This document shows positions 10,616 to 23,591 of a stretch of DNA of 64,000 nt, piece after piece. Position 1 is the stretch's first letter. Each line of letters begins with the position of its first letter. Origin of the DNA: Argentina anserina. Lineage: Eukaryota > Streptophyta > Magnoliopsida > Rosales > Rosaceae. The notes below the pieces were generated by a model that had not been told where the DNA came from, made no database searches, and was given only the letters and a program-made list of their open reading frames with translations. Location: the NCBI RefSeq assembly GCF_933775445.1, contig NC_065877.1, positions 11,222,001 through 11,286,000 of the forward strand. The letters run 5' to 3'. A program made the position numbers and the translations under genes.

Positions 10616-12607
10616 ATGCCGGCGGAGTCGCGATTCAGATTGGTGAGGCCGTTCGACATCGCCGAGGCCTTTGCTCAGAGGCGGTCCGGCGGCGTCAGGA
10701 TTCTTGTTGACGAGAGACCCGGGCCGGCGAGGTTCATGGCGGCGCCGGCGGCAATTCGGAGGCCGCTAGGGATTTGGGGGACTAGTGGTAGAGTAGCACC
10801 GAGCAGTTTGAGGACTCCGGGGACCGGAATCAGGCGTGGTCGAAGTGGTTTAGGGGTGGTGACACCCGCCAGAGAGAATACGCCGCCGGTCGGGAGTTTT
10901 AGCCGGAGACGGGGCCAGGGATCGAACAGTGTGCTACCTTATTGGTACCCAAGAACCCCTCTCCGTGACATAACTGCTATTACTAGGGTAAGGATCACTC
11001 TCTGAGTTATGGGTTTAATTAGTTTAGCTTATGGCTTGTGAATTTTAGGGGATATGATAATCCCTAAAGCCCCAAATCTTGATAATTGGTTAGACATGTT
11101 TAATGCGGTGTTCTTTATTTTCATTTATTTTGGTTGGTAAATTGAACAATTTGATTACATATGATCATCATCAAACCAGCAGTGCTATATTTGCAGTTGT
11201 TCATTAATCGGACTCCAACAACTCAGTTTTAGCAAGGGGTTTAATGGAAATCTTAGTTTGTCTAGTACCTGTAGTGGGTCATGTCACATTCTGCTGTTTG
11301 ATTAACATAAATATAAGCCCAAAACATAATCCATCTTCATGTTGCGATTTGATATATGGGTCTTTGATTATTGGGCTTCTCAGTGTTCTAAATTTTAGTG
11401 ATTCATGTATTGCCGTTTGGTTCTGTGAAGTAGACTTAGTTTTACTTAAGGGGTCTAACACTTGTAGTGAATTATGTCACGTATTGCTGTTTCATTGTCT
11501 GTTCAACAAAGTCTCACTGAGTTCAATGGTCTTGATACTTTGTAGGGTTCAATTGGTTTGTTGATCGAGAGTCTTATTGGAGTCATCTATTGTTTTTTGG
11601 CTAGTAAGCATGCCCTATATTGGGCAGTGATTCATAGGTTACCACTTACCACTTGTTTTTTTTTTATGGGTTATAGATCAAAGAGTTATGTTGTATTGAT
11701 GTTGTGGTCTGTTTGTGATGTGCTTCTCAGCTTTAGTGGGTTAGGTTTTCAATTGACTCTGTTTCCCTCTTTGCCTCTACTGACTTCATTATCAAACTTG
11801 CCTCTAGTGCTGTTGTTTACTGTTTTAAAACAAGTAATGTTGTTTTCAAGTAAATTTTAATTGTTCTTTTGTTATGTCTCTCTTTAGTGTCGGTCCTTTG
11901 TTTGGCATTTTCTTCCTCAATACAAATATTTCCAAGGTACCATGTATAGAAGTGGTGAAGCTTTACGTCTCATTACTATTTATTTGGTTCATAATTGCAC
12001 TATATGAAATATACCCTTTGGTTCTGTGTTGTCAGTTAAAAAATTTGCACTGTATGAAACATACGGTTTGGTTCTGTGTTGTCATTACTATTTATTTGGT
12101 TCATAATTGCACTGTATGAAACATACCTTTTGGTTCTGTGTTGTCAGTTAAAAAAATATCCATTATTAATTTGCATAATATGATTTACCATCATACTGTA
12201 GTTTGAAATTAATCTCCTGAACTTGCATATGTTTAATAAGTGCCTTACATTGTGTACTTTCTATCTAGGCCATTGAGAGGAGAAGAGCTCGCTTGGCTGA
12301 GGAGAATGGTCAAACTCTAGAGGGTCAAGTTCCATCTCAGAAACCTCAAGTTTTCACTGCTACTCCTTCAACCATTAAGAAGAGACCTCGCCCACCTCCT
12401 TCTGTCCTTAAAGTGCAGAAAATTCTGCTGGAAGTGGCCAATCAGCCTGATGAGGGAGATTTTGTGACACCACAGAAGAAGCTGCTGAACTCAATTGACA
12501 AAGTTGAGAAGGTGGTGTTGGATGAACTTCAGAGGCTGAAGAGGACCCCAAGTGCGAAGAAGGCAGAGAGGGAAAGAAAGGTTCGAACTTTGATGTCGAT
12601 GCGGTGA
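10616..12607 (+). CDS. PYM: POLYCHOME/GIG1-like (UVI4/OSD1 family) APC/C inhibitor, copy 2
   Basis: Tandem paralogue of the gene at 966. Exons are 10616-10987 and 12269-12607, giving 236 aa, with the intron at the same place and phase (AGG|GT, AG|GCC). It keeps MPAESRFRL at the start, FDIAEAFAQRRSGG, WYPRTPLRDITAITR (D-box), LLNSIDKVEK and the VRTLMSMR tail. The GxEN position again reads AREN. Differences from copy 1 include extra Ala-rich residues after the DERPGPAR segment and a shorter mid-region. A 5'UTR intron is likely, with donor CAG|GTATTC at about 10423 and acceptor TTTTCAG just upstream of the ATG. In Arabidopsis the two family members have split mitotic and meiotic roles. Whether these copies did the same cannot be read from sequence. 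Confidence 0.92.
11990..12150 (+). repeat. Short tandem repeats inside the intron of POLYCHOME copy 2
   Basis: Three near-copies of a ~40-bp block run from GCACTGTATGAAACATAC to GGTTCTGTGTTGTCA, at about 11996, 12046 and 12108. Copy 1 has a single related block at about 2275-2313, so the expansion is specific to copy 2. Confidence 0.75.
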
Positions 12608-12647
12608 GGAGACAAGGAGATGGACACATTAGACCTCCTACAGTAGT

Positions 12648-12771
12648 TATCGCCATCTGGTGATACTTTTCTACCCTATGGAATGATGCGACAATCACCT
12701 TCTGGTGATAATGTGCGCTGAAGCTATCACCTTCTGGTGATAATGGCAGTGAATATCACCATCTGGTGATC
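12648..12771 (+). repeat. Four short hairpin repeats in the 3'UTR of POLYCHOME copy 2
   Basis: Units lie at 12648-12665, 12693-12710, 12725-12742 and 12754-12771, each with an ATCACC..GGTGAT stem around a 4-nt TTCT or ATCT loop. The first has one change in the stem. They match the array after copy 1 in motif, position and spacing. Confidence 0.8.
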
Positions 12772-14132
12772 CTAACTTGGTTTTACCGAACCTATCTTTT
12801 GCTTACTGCACTTCACATCTTGCTGAAGGTGTCTTTAGATTTATGGTCATCACTCATCAGTAGGCAACTCTTATAACATTTGAAGTTCACTTTCTGTTTA
12901 GTAAATATGCTCATGTTTTGTATTGTAGTTGACAGTTTTGGGGTAAATGTATAGAGGCTGTGTGCCATGTAACCTCACTTTGCTAGCATTTGTGTGGATC
13001 CGTTCCTAGATCTGATGGTTTTCGAAGAAAGGATTTATGAATTAACCGGCGTTTGGATATGTGCAGTTCTATCATTGTTTGGGTCATCTCCCTCTATGCT
13101 GTAATTGCTGTTTGTTTAAGGTCGTTTAGCAGATGGGTCAGTGTTGTTCTTATACAATGTCTTCTTGTATCACCAGCAACACTAGAAGCATGGTGAGTTA
13201 TGCTGGCCAGGCCATAGTGACATGCTAACATGAGGTAGATCAGTAGATGGTTTGCCTGAGATTTCAGAGGCTGAAGCTTTAAAGATTCATATTATAATAT
13301 TTGAAACATCTCTCTCTCGCTCTAAAAAACTTCAGAGTCATTCAAAGACAGGTTATACAGGTCTAAGGGATGTAGCCTTATTTGGGCTCAATTTGCTGAC
13401 AAAATGTGGGAAGCCCAAATAGCTCACATTTGGTTTTGGAAGCTCTATCTAAAACCCTTCAGTTCACCCGAACGATAAGGGGTTTATGACTTGGTGTTCA
13501 CAAATCACTAACAACATGATGTTGTTTTCTCAAGGGAGCCCACATGTTTTCCCTAAGTCACCCCCAATCGCTATTTCACTAGATCTTCGTGTTTAATTTC
13601 CTCATTTCATTATCATCACCACTTTCACCAGTCCAAGCCTCACCGACTGTTTCCAAGGTTTTCAGTTGTCTAAAACCCCAAATTCCACACACACCCCTTT
13701 GGGGATTTTGTTGCCTCTATTTTTGTAGCTCTCTCTTTCAGATTTCTAGGTACCCTTCTCTCTTGCCCTCTTTCCTCTTTCTTGTTTGTTCTGCATTTCT
13801 GCTTGGTGGGTCTGATTTTGTTCTTAGCTTTTACTTCATGTTTGCATTGGATTTTGTGTAATTGCTGCTTGTCTTTTGTTTTTGGTTCAAATTGAATTTG
13901 GGTACTGTAATGCGTACTGTTTAGGTTAGTGGGTATCTCTCTGATGATGCTTTTAGTCCAGTTTTGACATTTTATGAATCTGTTATGTTGTGTGGTTCTT
14001 AGAACTGTCTGGGTTTCTGTAACAGGTGTTGAATTGTGGTGGGGATTGGAAGATTGAGGCGGTTGGGTTTCTGGAAGTATTGCCATTTTATTACTTTGTT
14101 GAGTCTGTGGTTTCGAGTTTTGCCACTGTGGG

Positions 14133-17100
14133 ATGGCGACGTATGCAGCGACACATTTTAATTTTTCGGATACTCGGAACCCGGTTGGGGTCCTGACAAG
14201 AGTTGGAGGTAGAGTGTTGGTGGAGAAGCACTTGGAAAGAGTTAAAAGTGCGAGAATGCTGCCTGAAGGCAAGTTTGGGTTTGTGGGTGCTGTCCATAAG
14301 TCGAGTTTGCGTCAGTTTAAGTGCTCAGCTAACTCTCACAGTGCGGGTTCGTATCCAAATAAGGACCCTTTTCTGAATCTACACCCTGAAGTTTCTATGC
14401 TTAGAGGTGAGGGCAATAATACGACCAGCCATTTGAGGAAAGATAATTCCGGTGGGAGTGCGAGTGAGAGCTTGAGTGAGAAATCTTCTCCAAATAGTTA
14501 CAATGAGGCAAAGATTAAAGTTATTGGTGTTGGTGGTGGAGGGTCAAATGCAGTCAATCGTATGATTGAGAGTGCAATGAAGGGAGTGGAATTCTGGATT
14601 GTTAACACTGATGTCCAAGCCATGAGAATGTCGCCTGTATTTCCTGAGAACCGCTTACAAATCGGTCAAGAGCTTACCAGGGGTCTTGGTGCTGGTGGAA
14701 ACCCAGATGTTGGTATGAATGCTGCCAAAGAAAGCAGGGAATCCATTGAAGAAGCACTATATGGGTCAGACATGGTATTCGTTACGGTAAGCTCCATTCT
14801 GTGCTGTTTCACTGTTCTTTATTCCCAACCTTAGGCACTTTGTGCCGTTATCAAACTTATTAAATCCATTCTGCATTTGACACTGAATTACATGCAGGCT
14901 GGAATGGGAGGAGGAACTGGCACTGGTGGTGCTCCTGTAGTTGCAGGTGTTGCAAAATCAATGGGCATATTGACAGTTGGTGTTGTGACCACCTCTTTCT
15001 CTTTTGAGGGACGAAAAAGGGCAGTTCAAGCTCAGGAAGGCATTGCAGCTTTGAGAGAGAATGTCGACACACTGATAGTCATTCCAAATGACAAGTTGTT
15101 GACTGCAGTTTCCCAGTCTACCCCTGTAACAGAGGCATTTAATCTAGCTGATGATATTCTACGCCAAGGTGTTCGTGGTATCTCTGATATAATCACGGTA
15201 TGTGATTGTTGATAATGTTGCAATTATGAACTTTATCTTGATGATAAGTAGAGTATGATTGGACACATAAAGAATAGCAAACAAAATTTTAAATGGAAAA
15301 TGAGAGTGAATGATGAACGGTGAATTGTTTTTAGAAGTACTTGATAGATTCTAAGATAGGTGACTCAATGCTTTCCCTCATTTGTACATCCTGAGGGCAC
15401 CAGTAGTTCTGTATAATTACTTGATACTCTTCTGATAAGTTAGATTTTATCTTTCTATAGCTGCTACTGGGTTGTGAATATAGTGACAGTATGATCGTAT
15501 ATCACAAACTTCTTGTATCGATAACCTGAGTGTATGAGAAGTGCATTGGTATATTCTCGGAACATCATCTTTAGATCAATCTATTTCTATAATTGCTTAG
15601 TGGACCATTAGTAGTTTCCTGTCCTATTTTATTACACTAGTTGATAGTCTTTACCTTATTGCAGATCCCGGGGCTGGTAAATGTTGACTTCGCTGATGTA
15701 AGGGCTATAATGGCAAACGCAGGTTCTTCATTGATGGGGATAGGAACTGCAACTGGTAATTTCTCATCAATGAAATAGGATGTACACAGTTCTAATATTA
15801 CGCCATATTCAGAAGCTTTACTTAGAATGTTAAACGTGATTTTGCTGGAACCCAATTGCCATAGCATCCCATGATGACATCATTGTGTCTAACCTTGTGA
15901 GAAGTGTTATGATGGCATCAAAAACTTCTCGGTTTATCCCAAGTTTGTTAGATTTGAACATGTAGGTAATTGGTCCTCAATAAGCTACATGGTAAGCTTA
16001 GAGAAATGTTCAATTAATGGGCTACTGGATGCGTACAAAAATGAGGAAGTGCCTTTGGCTGTTTTTTTTAAATATATATATTTGTTATAAACCGAAAGTG
16101 ACATGTTAGTGTTGGAAATGGTTTAACATATGTAGGTTGCAGTCTCCATGTCATGGGATTTGTAGTGTGCTTGTTATCACTTATGAATATGGGTGATATT
16201 AAAATTCTTACTTAATTAACATGTTTAACATTGAACGTGGTAACCGATGCCATCTCTAGATGCATTGTGCACTTCTGCTATCTAACATGTCCACTCAGTT
16301 ATCTATAGTTCTGTACTATGAATAGATTTGCCATGTGGCTGACTTGTGGTCTTTTGGTGTTAGAAGTTCATTTCACCAGACCCTAAATCTTTGTGCGACT
16401 CATTTCACCCCTTGTAAATTAAAGATGCAAGTAGGTAACTGTCTTTGTGTTTTTCTTTTCGTCCTTAGGGAAGACAAGGGCAAGAGATGCTGCGTTAAAT
16501 GCCATTCAATCACCTTTATTAGATATTGGTATAGAGAGAGCTACTGGAATTGTCTGGAATATAACTGGTGGAACTGATTTGACACTCTATGAGGTACCAT
16601 TTCTTCTGATTGGCATACGACTTTCTTTCCAGAACTTTCTAATTTCCAATATGATTATCCCATCTACTGAATTCTTAAATTAGTGGTGTAATTCACAGTT
16701 GATATGAGATATTTGAATATTGCTTTTCTGCTAAACTGTAATGATGGGTGTTCTCATAGGTAAATGCTGCAGCTGAGGTTATATATGATCTGGTAGATCC
16801 AACAGCAAATCTAATATTTGGAGCAGTGACAGATCCATCACTCACTGGTCAAGTAAGTGTTGTTGCTTTTTCTGAAGTCTGCAATCCTACCCTTGGTACC
16901 TTTGTATCTTACTAAATCAGTAATAACAAATAAGAAAAATAAAATCCACTTGATGTATGAGTACTTCTGAGGATTCCATTAGGATTTCAAAAAATCAACT
17001 GTTGGATGAGGTCTTCTAATAATTATTTAAAACATACTTTTTTCAACATACAAGTCATCGAACCATTTTTAAAATCCTGACGAGGAAAAGAACCCCATCA

Positions 17101-17586
17101 GGTACAGTATATGCTTTTACATGGTCCCTTATTTCTGATATCCTACTGGCGGCCAGGAAAAGTAGTACCAAGTATAGAGCGGCAATGAAGGAATTGCATA
17201 CGTGCATCTAAAGGCATTTTTTTAAGCGAATAAAAGCTATATTTCCTGATTGGTCTAGTATCTGGTGTCCATTCAGTATGAAAACTAATTATGTGGCATG
17301 CTAACTGTCTTGGTTTCGTTCAGGTCAGCATCACTCTAATTGCTACTGGTTTCAAACGCCAAGAAGAAAGTGATGGGAGACCACTCCAGGTATTCCTCAA
17401 ATCTGATTCTATCTCGCTTTCTCCATGTATCTCCCTTGGCGTTTTTATTACAGTATCAAATTGCAGGCACAAGGAGAAATCACTCTTGGAATCAATCGAA
17501 GACCTTCCTCCTTCACTGAAGGTAGTGCAGTTGAGATTCCCGATTTCTTGAAGAAGAAAGGACGCTCGCGTTATCCAAGAGTTTGA
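14133..17586 (+). CDS. FTSZ2: Plastid division protein FtsZ2 (tubulin homologue)
   Basis: FtsZ2 polymerises with FtsZ1 into the stromal Z ring that divides chloroplasts and is tethered through ARC6. Seven exons: 14133-14786, 14898-15197, 15665-15755, 16469-16593, 16760-16852, 17324-17389 and 17467-17586, giving 482 aa, close to the usual plant length. Phases agree at every junction. The first ~120 residues are a variable Ser-rich transit region. Then come [17 protein letters not shown], the tubulin signature [13 protein letters not shown] and the T7 region. The C-terminus [16 protein letters not shown] is the FtsZ2-type tail that contacts ARC6, absent from FtsZ1. A 5'UTR intron (about 13750-14025, CTAG|GTACCC to AACAG) is plausible. 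The 3' end faces the PPR gene. Confidence 0.95.
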
Positions 17587-18281
17587 AATGCTTCCTTTCC
17601 CATGAGTGCCTTGTCTGAGGCCTTTCAGCCTCTTCAGTACCACATCAGCATCAACCGGAGGGATTTAAGGATTTAAGTACGCCGCTGTAGATACTAGATG
17701 ATAGATCCTCAAGTAGTACTTAGTAGCGGTTTCTAGCCTTCATATATTAACGCACACTCGATTGAGTATTATGTCTGCTCCCTTTTGTTCCCAGAATATC
17801 TGAATAAAAGCCATTGGTGTGTATAGAGGTTTTCCATCTAGGAGTGAGGTTTACCATCTGAGGAAATGAGATCGAACTTGTGGAGAAAAGCATGCATGGC
17901 TTTCCTTCAGTGAAAAATCTTCGTTGTTTACATAATTTCTGATTTTAATATAAGCTTTAATTTTGTCTCCCAGAATCAGAAGCCATTTACATCTCTGAAA
18001 AGCTAAATTAATTGATGGGTAACATTCAGCGTTCTTGGTCCTTCCCTTCAAACCTGGTGATCCATAAAGAAATGATGTACAATAGTTTCTTCATATCAGG
18101 TTATTCGTCTTCATCTACATGCTTTTAAATCAAAAGCCTAGAAGCCCCTTTACTCATTCAGTCATTCTCATTCTTATTGTACCCAATTGGCTAAAAAAAA
18201 AATTTATTTGGCTAACTGGCTCTTTGGTAAACAGGCAAATAATTTTTGTACTCTACTACAAAACTTGGGCCTTCAAAACTT

Positions 18282-20372
18282 TTACCAGTAATCTGCACAT
18301 GAACACAGCCCATCTGCGAAATGGTGAAATCGAGTATTATCCCTTACTATAATCTCTCTTCCAACAACTAAGGAGATGTACTTGATTGCAGAATGACAAT
18401 CCAAGCACACCCTTATATTTTTCTTCACAATAATTGGCTTTCCCGCAGGCATACTTATCAGTGCAAATGCAAGGGCTATCCTCTCACTATGATGGTGAAG
18501 AAGCTCTACCTTTGAATTCTCATCCATATCATGCAGAACAAGATCTGTTTTTGGAACATATCCAGCTTTCTTTATCTCACAAAGAAGACTATCAAGTTTC
18601 TCATATATTTCTTTTTTCTGAGGATGAGACCAATCCTCTGCTCCAAACGTGTGTGTTTTGTTTCCTACGTCAACCCAACTATAACCGGGTAATTTCTTCA
18701 TGCTGCTGTCTTTCATCATCTTCCTCACACTTCTGAAATCCTCCCATTTTTGCTCCTTTGCATGTAGAGTTGAAAGCAAAACATGTGCTCCGCTATTCTC
18801 AGGTTCAAGTCGTATCAATTTCTCCGCTGCCAGTTTGCCCCTCTCTTTATCGCCATGAATTGTGCAAGCACCGAGAAAAGAGCACCAACCGAAAGCATTT
18901 GGCTGCATTGGCATACTGTTTATGAATTCTTCAGCCTCTTGAAGCCTTCCAGCCCGGCCAAGTAAATCAATAACGCAGGAGTAATGTCCAGCTCGAGGTA
19001 CTATTCCGTATGTTTTCTCCATAGAGTGAAAGTACTTCAAACCTTCCTCCACCAATCCAGAATGACTACACCCTGTTAAAAGACTGATAAATGTTATTGC
19101 ATTTGGTTTAACTCCTGCTTGGACCAATCTACTGAAAGTTCTCAAGGCATCATTTCCCAAGCCATGAACTGCAAATACACTAAGCAATGAATTCCACGCC
19201 ACTTCACTCGGAGTGCCTATCTCGTTAAATACTTGTATTGAACGATCAAGTAACCCACATTTCCCATACATATCAACAAGAACCGAAACCACAAAATCGT
19301 CTCTACCAAAATTAAACTTGACCACCTGCGCATGAAGCTGGATCCCTTGTTCAAGTGCAGCTTGGTTAGCACAGGCCTTGATCAAGCTCGAGAAAGTGAA
19401 CTGATTAGGCTCAACTCCCTCCCTCTGTAAGTCAACAAACACACTAAAAGCCTTCTCGACTTCATCCATCTCGACATAACCATTGATCAGAGACGAATAC
19501 GACACAATATTTCTCCTCCCGGGGTCAATCTGAAACACATTTGAAGCACTCTCCATATCTCCTGATTTCGAGTACATATCAACCAGAGCATTTCCCACAG
19601 CAACATCTACTTCTAACCCCAACTTCACAGCCGTCGAATGAACACACTTTCCATACTGACAATCCCTCAATCCACAACAGGCACTCAATGCACTAGAAAC
19701 AACATACTTATCCACACCAATCTCATCACTAATCATCCTCTTATAACTCACCAAAGCCGCCTCAAACTCCCCACTCTTGGCATACCCATCAATCATCGAA
19801 GTCCACGACACAGCATCCTTACTCGGCATCTCCTCAAAAACCCTGCAAGCCTCAACCATCACCCCACATTTGGAATACATATCCGCCAAGTTACTCCCCA
19901 CAAACAGCTCACAACCCAAGCCCATCTTCAATGCAAGACAATGCAGCTGCCTCCCTATCCCAACCGACCCAAGAACCACACAGCCTCTGATGACACTAGC
20001 AAATGCGAACTGGGTCGGGCTCTCCCCGGCTCTTATCATCTGGGAAAAGGCCTGGAAGCTCTCGGAGAACCTCGAGTTCTGAGAGAACCCGGTTACCATG
20101 GCGGTCCAGGAAACCAAGTTTCTTTGAGGCATTTGGTCGAAGAGTTTGAGGGCGTAATCGGGGTGGGCGCATTTGGAGTACATGTTGAGGAGGTGGTTGG
20201 TGAGGAAGAGGCATAGTGGGTAGTGAGTGCGGAGGAGGTGAGCGTGGAGGTGTTTGCCTTTGTTTAGCTGCTTGGTTTTTGCGTAGGTTTGGATGATTTG
20301 AGCCAAGGTGGCGGTGGTGGACTCGTCATTGAGAATTTGGCCGCCAAAACGGCGCAAGGTTTGAAAACTCAT
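18282..20372 (-). CDS. DYW-class pentatricopeptide repeat (PPR) protein, probable organellar RNA editing factor
   Basis: Intronless, 696 aa. PLS-type PPR repeats start near residue 50, with motifs such as NHLLNMYSKC, NLVSWTAMVTGFSQN and GNALVDMYSKSG recurring about every 31-36 residues. The E/E+ region begins with KKLPGYSWVDVGNKTHTF at residue 559. A complete DYW deaminase domain follows: HSE near 628, CLDCH at 656-660, HHFADGLCSC and terminal DYW. Zinc-binding and catalytic HxE/CxxC residues are all present, so it should be competent for C-to-U editing in mitochondria or plastids. The target site and organelle cannot be told from sequence alone. The start is ATG 20372. It is convergent with FtsZ2, with stops about 0.7 kb apart. 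Confidence 0.93.
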   Translation of the reverse strand: MSFQTLRRFGGQILNDESTTATLAQIIQTYAKTKQLNKGKHLHAHLLRTHYPLCLFLTNHLLNMYSKCAHPDYALKLFDQMPQRNLVSWTAMVTGFSQNSRFSESFQAFSQMIRAGESPTQFAFASVIRGCVVLGSVGIGRQLHCLALKMGLGCELFVGSNLADMYSKCGVMVEACRVFEEMPSKDAVSWTSMIDGYAKSGEFEAALVSYKRMISDEIGVDKYVVSSALSACCGLRDCQYGKCVHSTAVKLGLEVDVAVGNALVDMYSKSGDMESASNVFQIDPGRRNIVSYSSLINGYVEMDEVEKAFSVFVDLQREGVEPNQFTFSSLIKACANQAALEQGIQLHAQVVKFNFGRDDFVVSVLVDMYGKCGLLDRSIQVFNEIGTPSEVAWNSLLSVFAVHGLGNDALRTFSRLVQAGVKPNAITFISLLTGCSHSGLVEEGLKYFHSMEKTYGIVPRAGHYSCVIDLLGRAGRLQEAEEFINSMPMQPNAFGWCSFLGACTIHGDKERGKLAAEKLIRLEPENSGAHVLLSTLHAKEQKWEDFRSVRKMMKDSSMKKLPGYSWVDVGNKTHTFGAEDWSHPQKKEIYEKLDSLLCEIKKAGYVPKTDLVLHDMDENSKVELLHHHSERIALAFALISMPAGKPIIVKKNIRVCLDCHSAIKYISLVVGREIIVRDNTRFHHFADGLCSCADYW

Positions 20373-20399
20373 AAAAGGGAAGGGTACTTTGACGATGAA

Positions 20400-22388
20400 A
20401 ATTTATCAGAGGGGAGCTTTACATTTCTACATGAAAAATGATATTGTCAGCACGGAGTTTAAGATTAGGTAATTAATCATGTCTCCCATTTCATTGGGAA
20501 CTAATACAGTTTGTACTTGGTTATATTGCTTGGTCTTTTGGTGATGTTTTGTTTTAACCGCTTTAATTTCGGCTTCCGGGATAAAATTATTAAATATGTC
20601 CCGTTCTGATTTCATCCCGAGTTTAAAGAGTTGAACATGAAACGAGATTAGTCGAATCTTGTCTCATGTTCAATCTTCATAAGAAAAAACTCTAAGGCGC
20701 AGAGTTCGAAGCCAATCTAAATCACAAGTGAAGCCAACAAAACCAAATATAAGAACCACTAGGAATCACAGTCAACGACAAGGCTCTAAACACCCAAATC
20801 TTCAGATCGAGCAGCCTGAACACGTAGCCTAAAAAACTCCGACGACGTCATCCCCAGTCAGTATCGGAAACCGAGAGACCAGGAAAAGAGAATGGAAAAC
20901 CGTCGGCGAATACAACGGAGCTCCAAGGATTTTGATGGCGAAATAGAGAAGGCCGGAAGCAATGAGTGGCATTACGAAGATGGTTCATGTTGTACTTTAA
21001 CTTTTAATCAATATACCATTGTCTAATTTGCATTCTCCTACTTATTCAAAAATAAAAGGAGACTAATTTACATCAGATTTCCACATGGAAGTGTCGTAAA
21101 TGATGATTATATGAAAGAATTTCTAAACTAAATCTTCCATATTCATACTAAACAAACAATATATACCATAAATTCGTCTAACAAATTCAAATATTACTAT
21201 ATATTTGGATCAGTCCTTCATAGTTCATACCACACCATTGAGACTAGGCTAGGCTAAAGGACCAGCGTGTCTCACAAATTAGGAACACTGCTGATCGAAG
21301 CTCTTTTTTTCTAAATTAGGAGTTGAAGATTGTATAACCTGTCAAGATCTCCATCGCAAATATGCATGCTCACCAAAGTGATGAGTGATCTCTGTTATTT
21401 TTCCTTTTTCATATATCATTTCATCAGTGGTTGGTGACTACATCTCATCATCAATCTTGTTCTATGTTTCTAGTGCGTTACTCTGTGGCCAACTTGGCTA
21501 GTTGGACTTGGAACAGATCAGGATTATGTGGTTATGAAAAGTATTTGCTATAATAACAATTCAGAGAATATTCTCTCTGGTATTAGAACTAGTTATAGAC
21601 ATCCACACATTTAAGCATTGTGGATGGTATAGGTCTTGTGACGCTCACAGGTAATAACACACAGCATCCAAATATTCACACTCATTTACTGGATTTGGTT
21701 TACTTTGGTAGCTTCTCTAAAAGTGTTTTGAACTCGCCTGATTCCATCTTTGCACTTTGTCTCAATGACAAATCGTTCGTACGGTATCCCACGTTTGGGT
21801 ACGTCTTAACAAGATTGGTACCTCATTTTCTCGAACATCGATCATAAGAGTATCTCAGATCTCGGTATGTTTTTGCCTCCGATCCTGAACCCTAAACGTA
21901 GAACGTATCTCTAACTCTACCATAACAAGTCCTACGCCAAGAATCACATTGCCGAGGAAGATGAACGAATCCCCACAGGGAAAAGGACATAGAGAAGTTA
22001 TTGGAATTATATAAAATCTAAACTTCAAGTTTATAATAGACAATTTACAGAGAAGTTGATGGCTCTCTATCAAAGGTTGAAACATATCATAATTTTTTAC
22101 TACCAGAGTCCCAGAGAGAGCAACGATACTATACCCGAATTCAATCATTTACCCGAAAATCTCACCATAACTTGTTCCGACCTATTCAAACTTCAACCTA
22201 GCTAGCAAGAATCTTCTTGATTTGAACCATAACCTTAGTAGTTTGAAGCTTCAATGAAACTGAGTCTGTGTATCAAAATAGAATTATCAAACTATGCTAG
22301 TAAAATATAATTTTTTATAAGCTTTTATTTAGGCAATATATATAATAGGAAAATAGCATATAAGAATCCATACGTATTCATTCAAATT
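20400..22388. other. Intergenic region, no gene recognised
   Basis: The first ~300 bp hold the likely PPR promoter. From about 20640 to 21000 there is a GC-richer stretch with no open frame of known type, possibly old transposon debris. The rest is AT-rich with nothing recognised. Confidence 0.45.
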
Positions 22389-22391
22389 TAA

Positions 22392-23588
22392 GGAGGGTGT
22401 ATTGTATATAGAATTAATGGGAGTTTTAAAGAAATCAATGAAATTCAAAAGTTTAACTGTATTCAATATAGACTTTTAATTATCAATTATGAGTTTTAAA
22501 AGTCATTATAAAATCTATGAAGTACCTACAGACTTTTAAAAATGAATAGAATTCTGTAGGTATTCAAAATATCATTTATACTTATGGAATTATAAACTCA
22601 TGAAATCTTATGGACTTTGTAATGTTAATTATACACACCACAATCTAAAAATTGTCTAGCTTTAGACCAAAGATTTTCATGGACTTTCTCATGGACTTTA
22701 TCATAGTATTTTAAAACGTTCATTCTCCACCATTTATCTTTATTTTATTTTTGTCTTTTCTTTACCGATTCTTTTTCCTACAGCCTAACATGTTTATGCC
22801 CATGTTTATTCATATGATCTCATGATTGTTTTATTCTTCTTTATATTATGTTCTTACCTTGTATCTTTACACTTATTAAAACCTCATTATCATATGTGAA
22901 CACATGTTAAATGCTAACAATAAAAACAATGACGATAAAAGAAGTACGTAAAGAGAAAAGAGAATAATGATCATATCAATGTGTCATGAACACCGACGTC
23001 TTTAGCTTGAAACTTTCTGAACAATTTAATTACTTCCATTTCTTTAGTCCCTATTTGTCGATAGATTAATTTTGAAGGGTTTCTTTTAAATTTTATTAAA
23101 TAATTGAGATTCTCTAATGACTTTGTATTTTTATAATAGACACAACCAATAAATTTGTTTAAAAAAATATTTTGTATAAAATTTTCTAGGATGCATTAAT
23201 CCCCATCCAATAGCACCTACGAGGTGTCATAAAACTCATAGGGCCAACCTAGATACTTAGGATGCACCCGTGAATGAAGCAAATTATCATGGAGCCATGG
23301 ACTTGTAGTTGCACACTATTCAGTTACCATTCGTTATTTTCAAAACTAAATAACAAGTAGTTTCAATTTTTTTATGAGTACCGAGAAATTTATGAGAGTA
23401 TCAATATCAATTATCTGGATTTCACGAATTAATAAAAGTCAGTAGATATCAGTCTAAAGTTTGTGGTTGAAATAAGTGATTTTGATAATTCTATGAAAGT
23501 CTATGTACTTTTTAAAGATTCCGTGGAGTTTCTAAAAAATCTGTCAATTAAAATAAATCTACACAAATTTATATACAATACAACCCCC
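22392..23588. mobile_element. PIF/Harbinger-like non-autonomous element
   Basis: The left end is GGAGGGTGTATTGTATATA at 22392. The complement of the right end reads GGGGGTTGTATTGTATATA (17 of 19 match). The 3-bp sequence TAA flanks both sides (22389-22391 and 23589-23591), the usual Harbinger target duplication. The element is 1197 bp with an AT-rich interior holding repeated GACTTTTAA-like words and no transposase. A 3-bp duplication is weak on its own; the matching termini carry the call. Confidence 0.68.
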
Positions 23589-23591
23589 TAA

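Noticed and set aside
13670..14272. 200-codon minus-strand frame over the FtsZ2 leader and exon 1
   Set aside because: Antisense shadow of the FtsZ2 5' region with low-complexity Gln/Lys/Thr composition.
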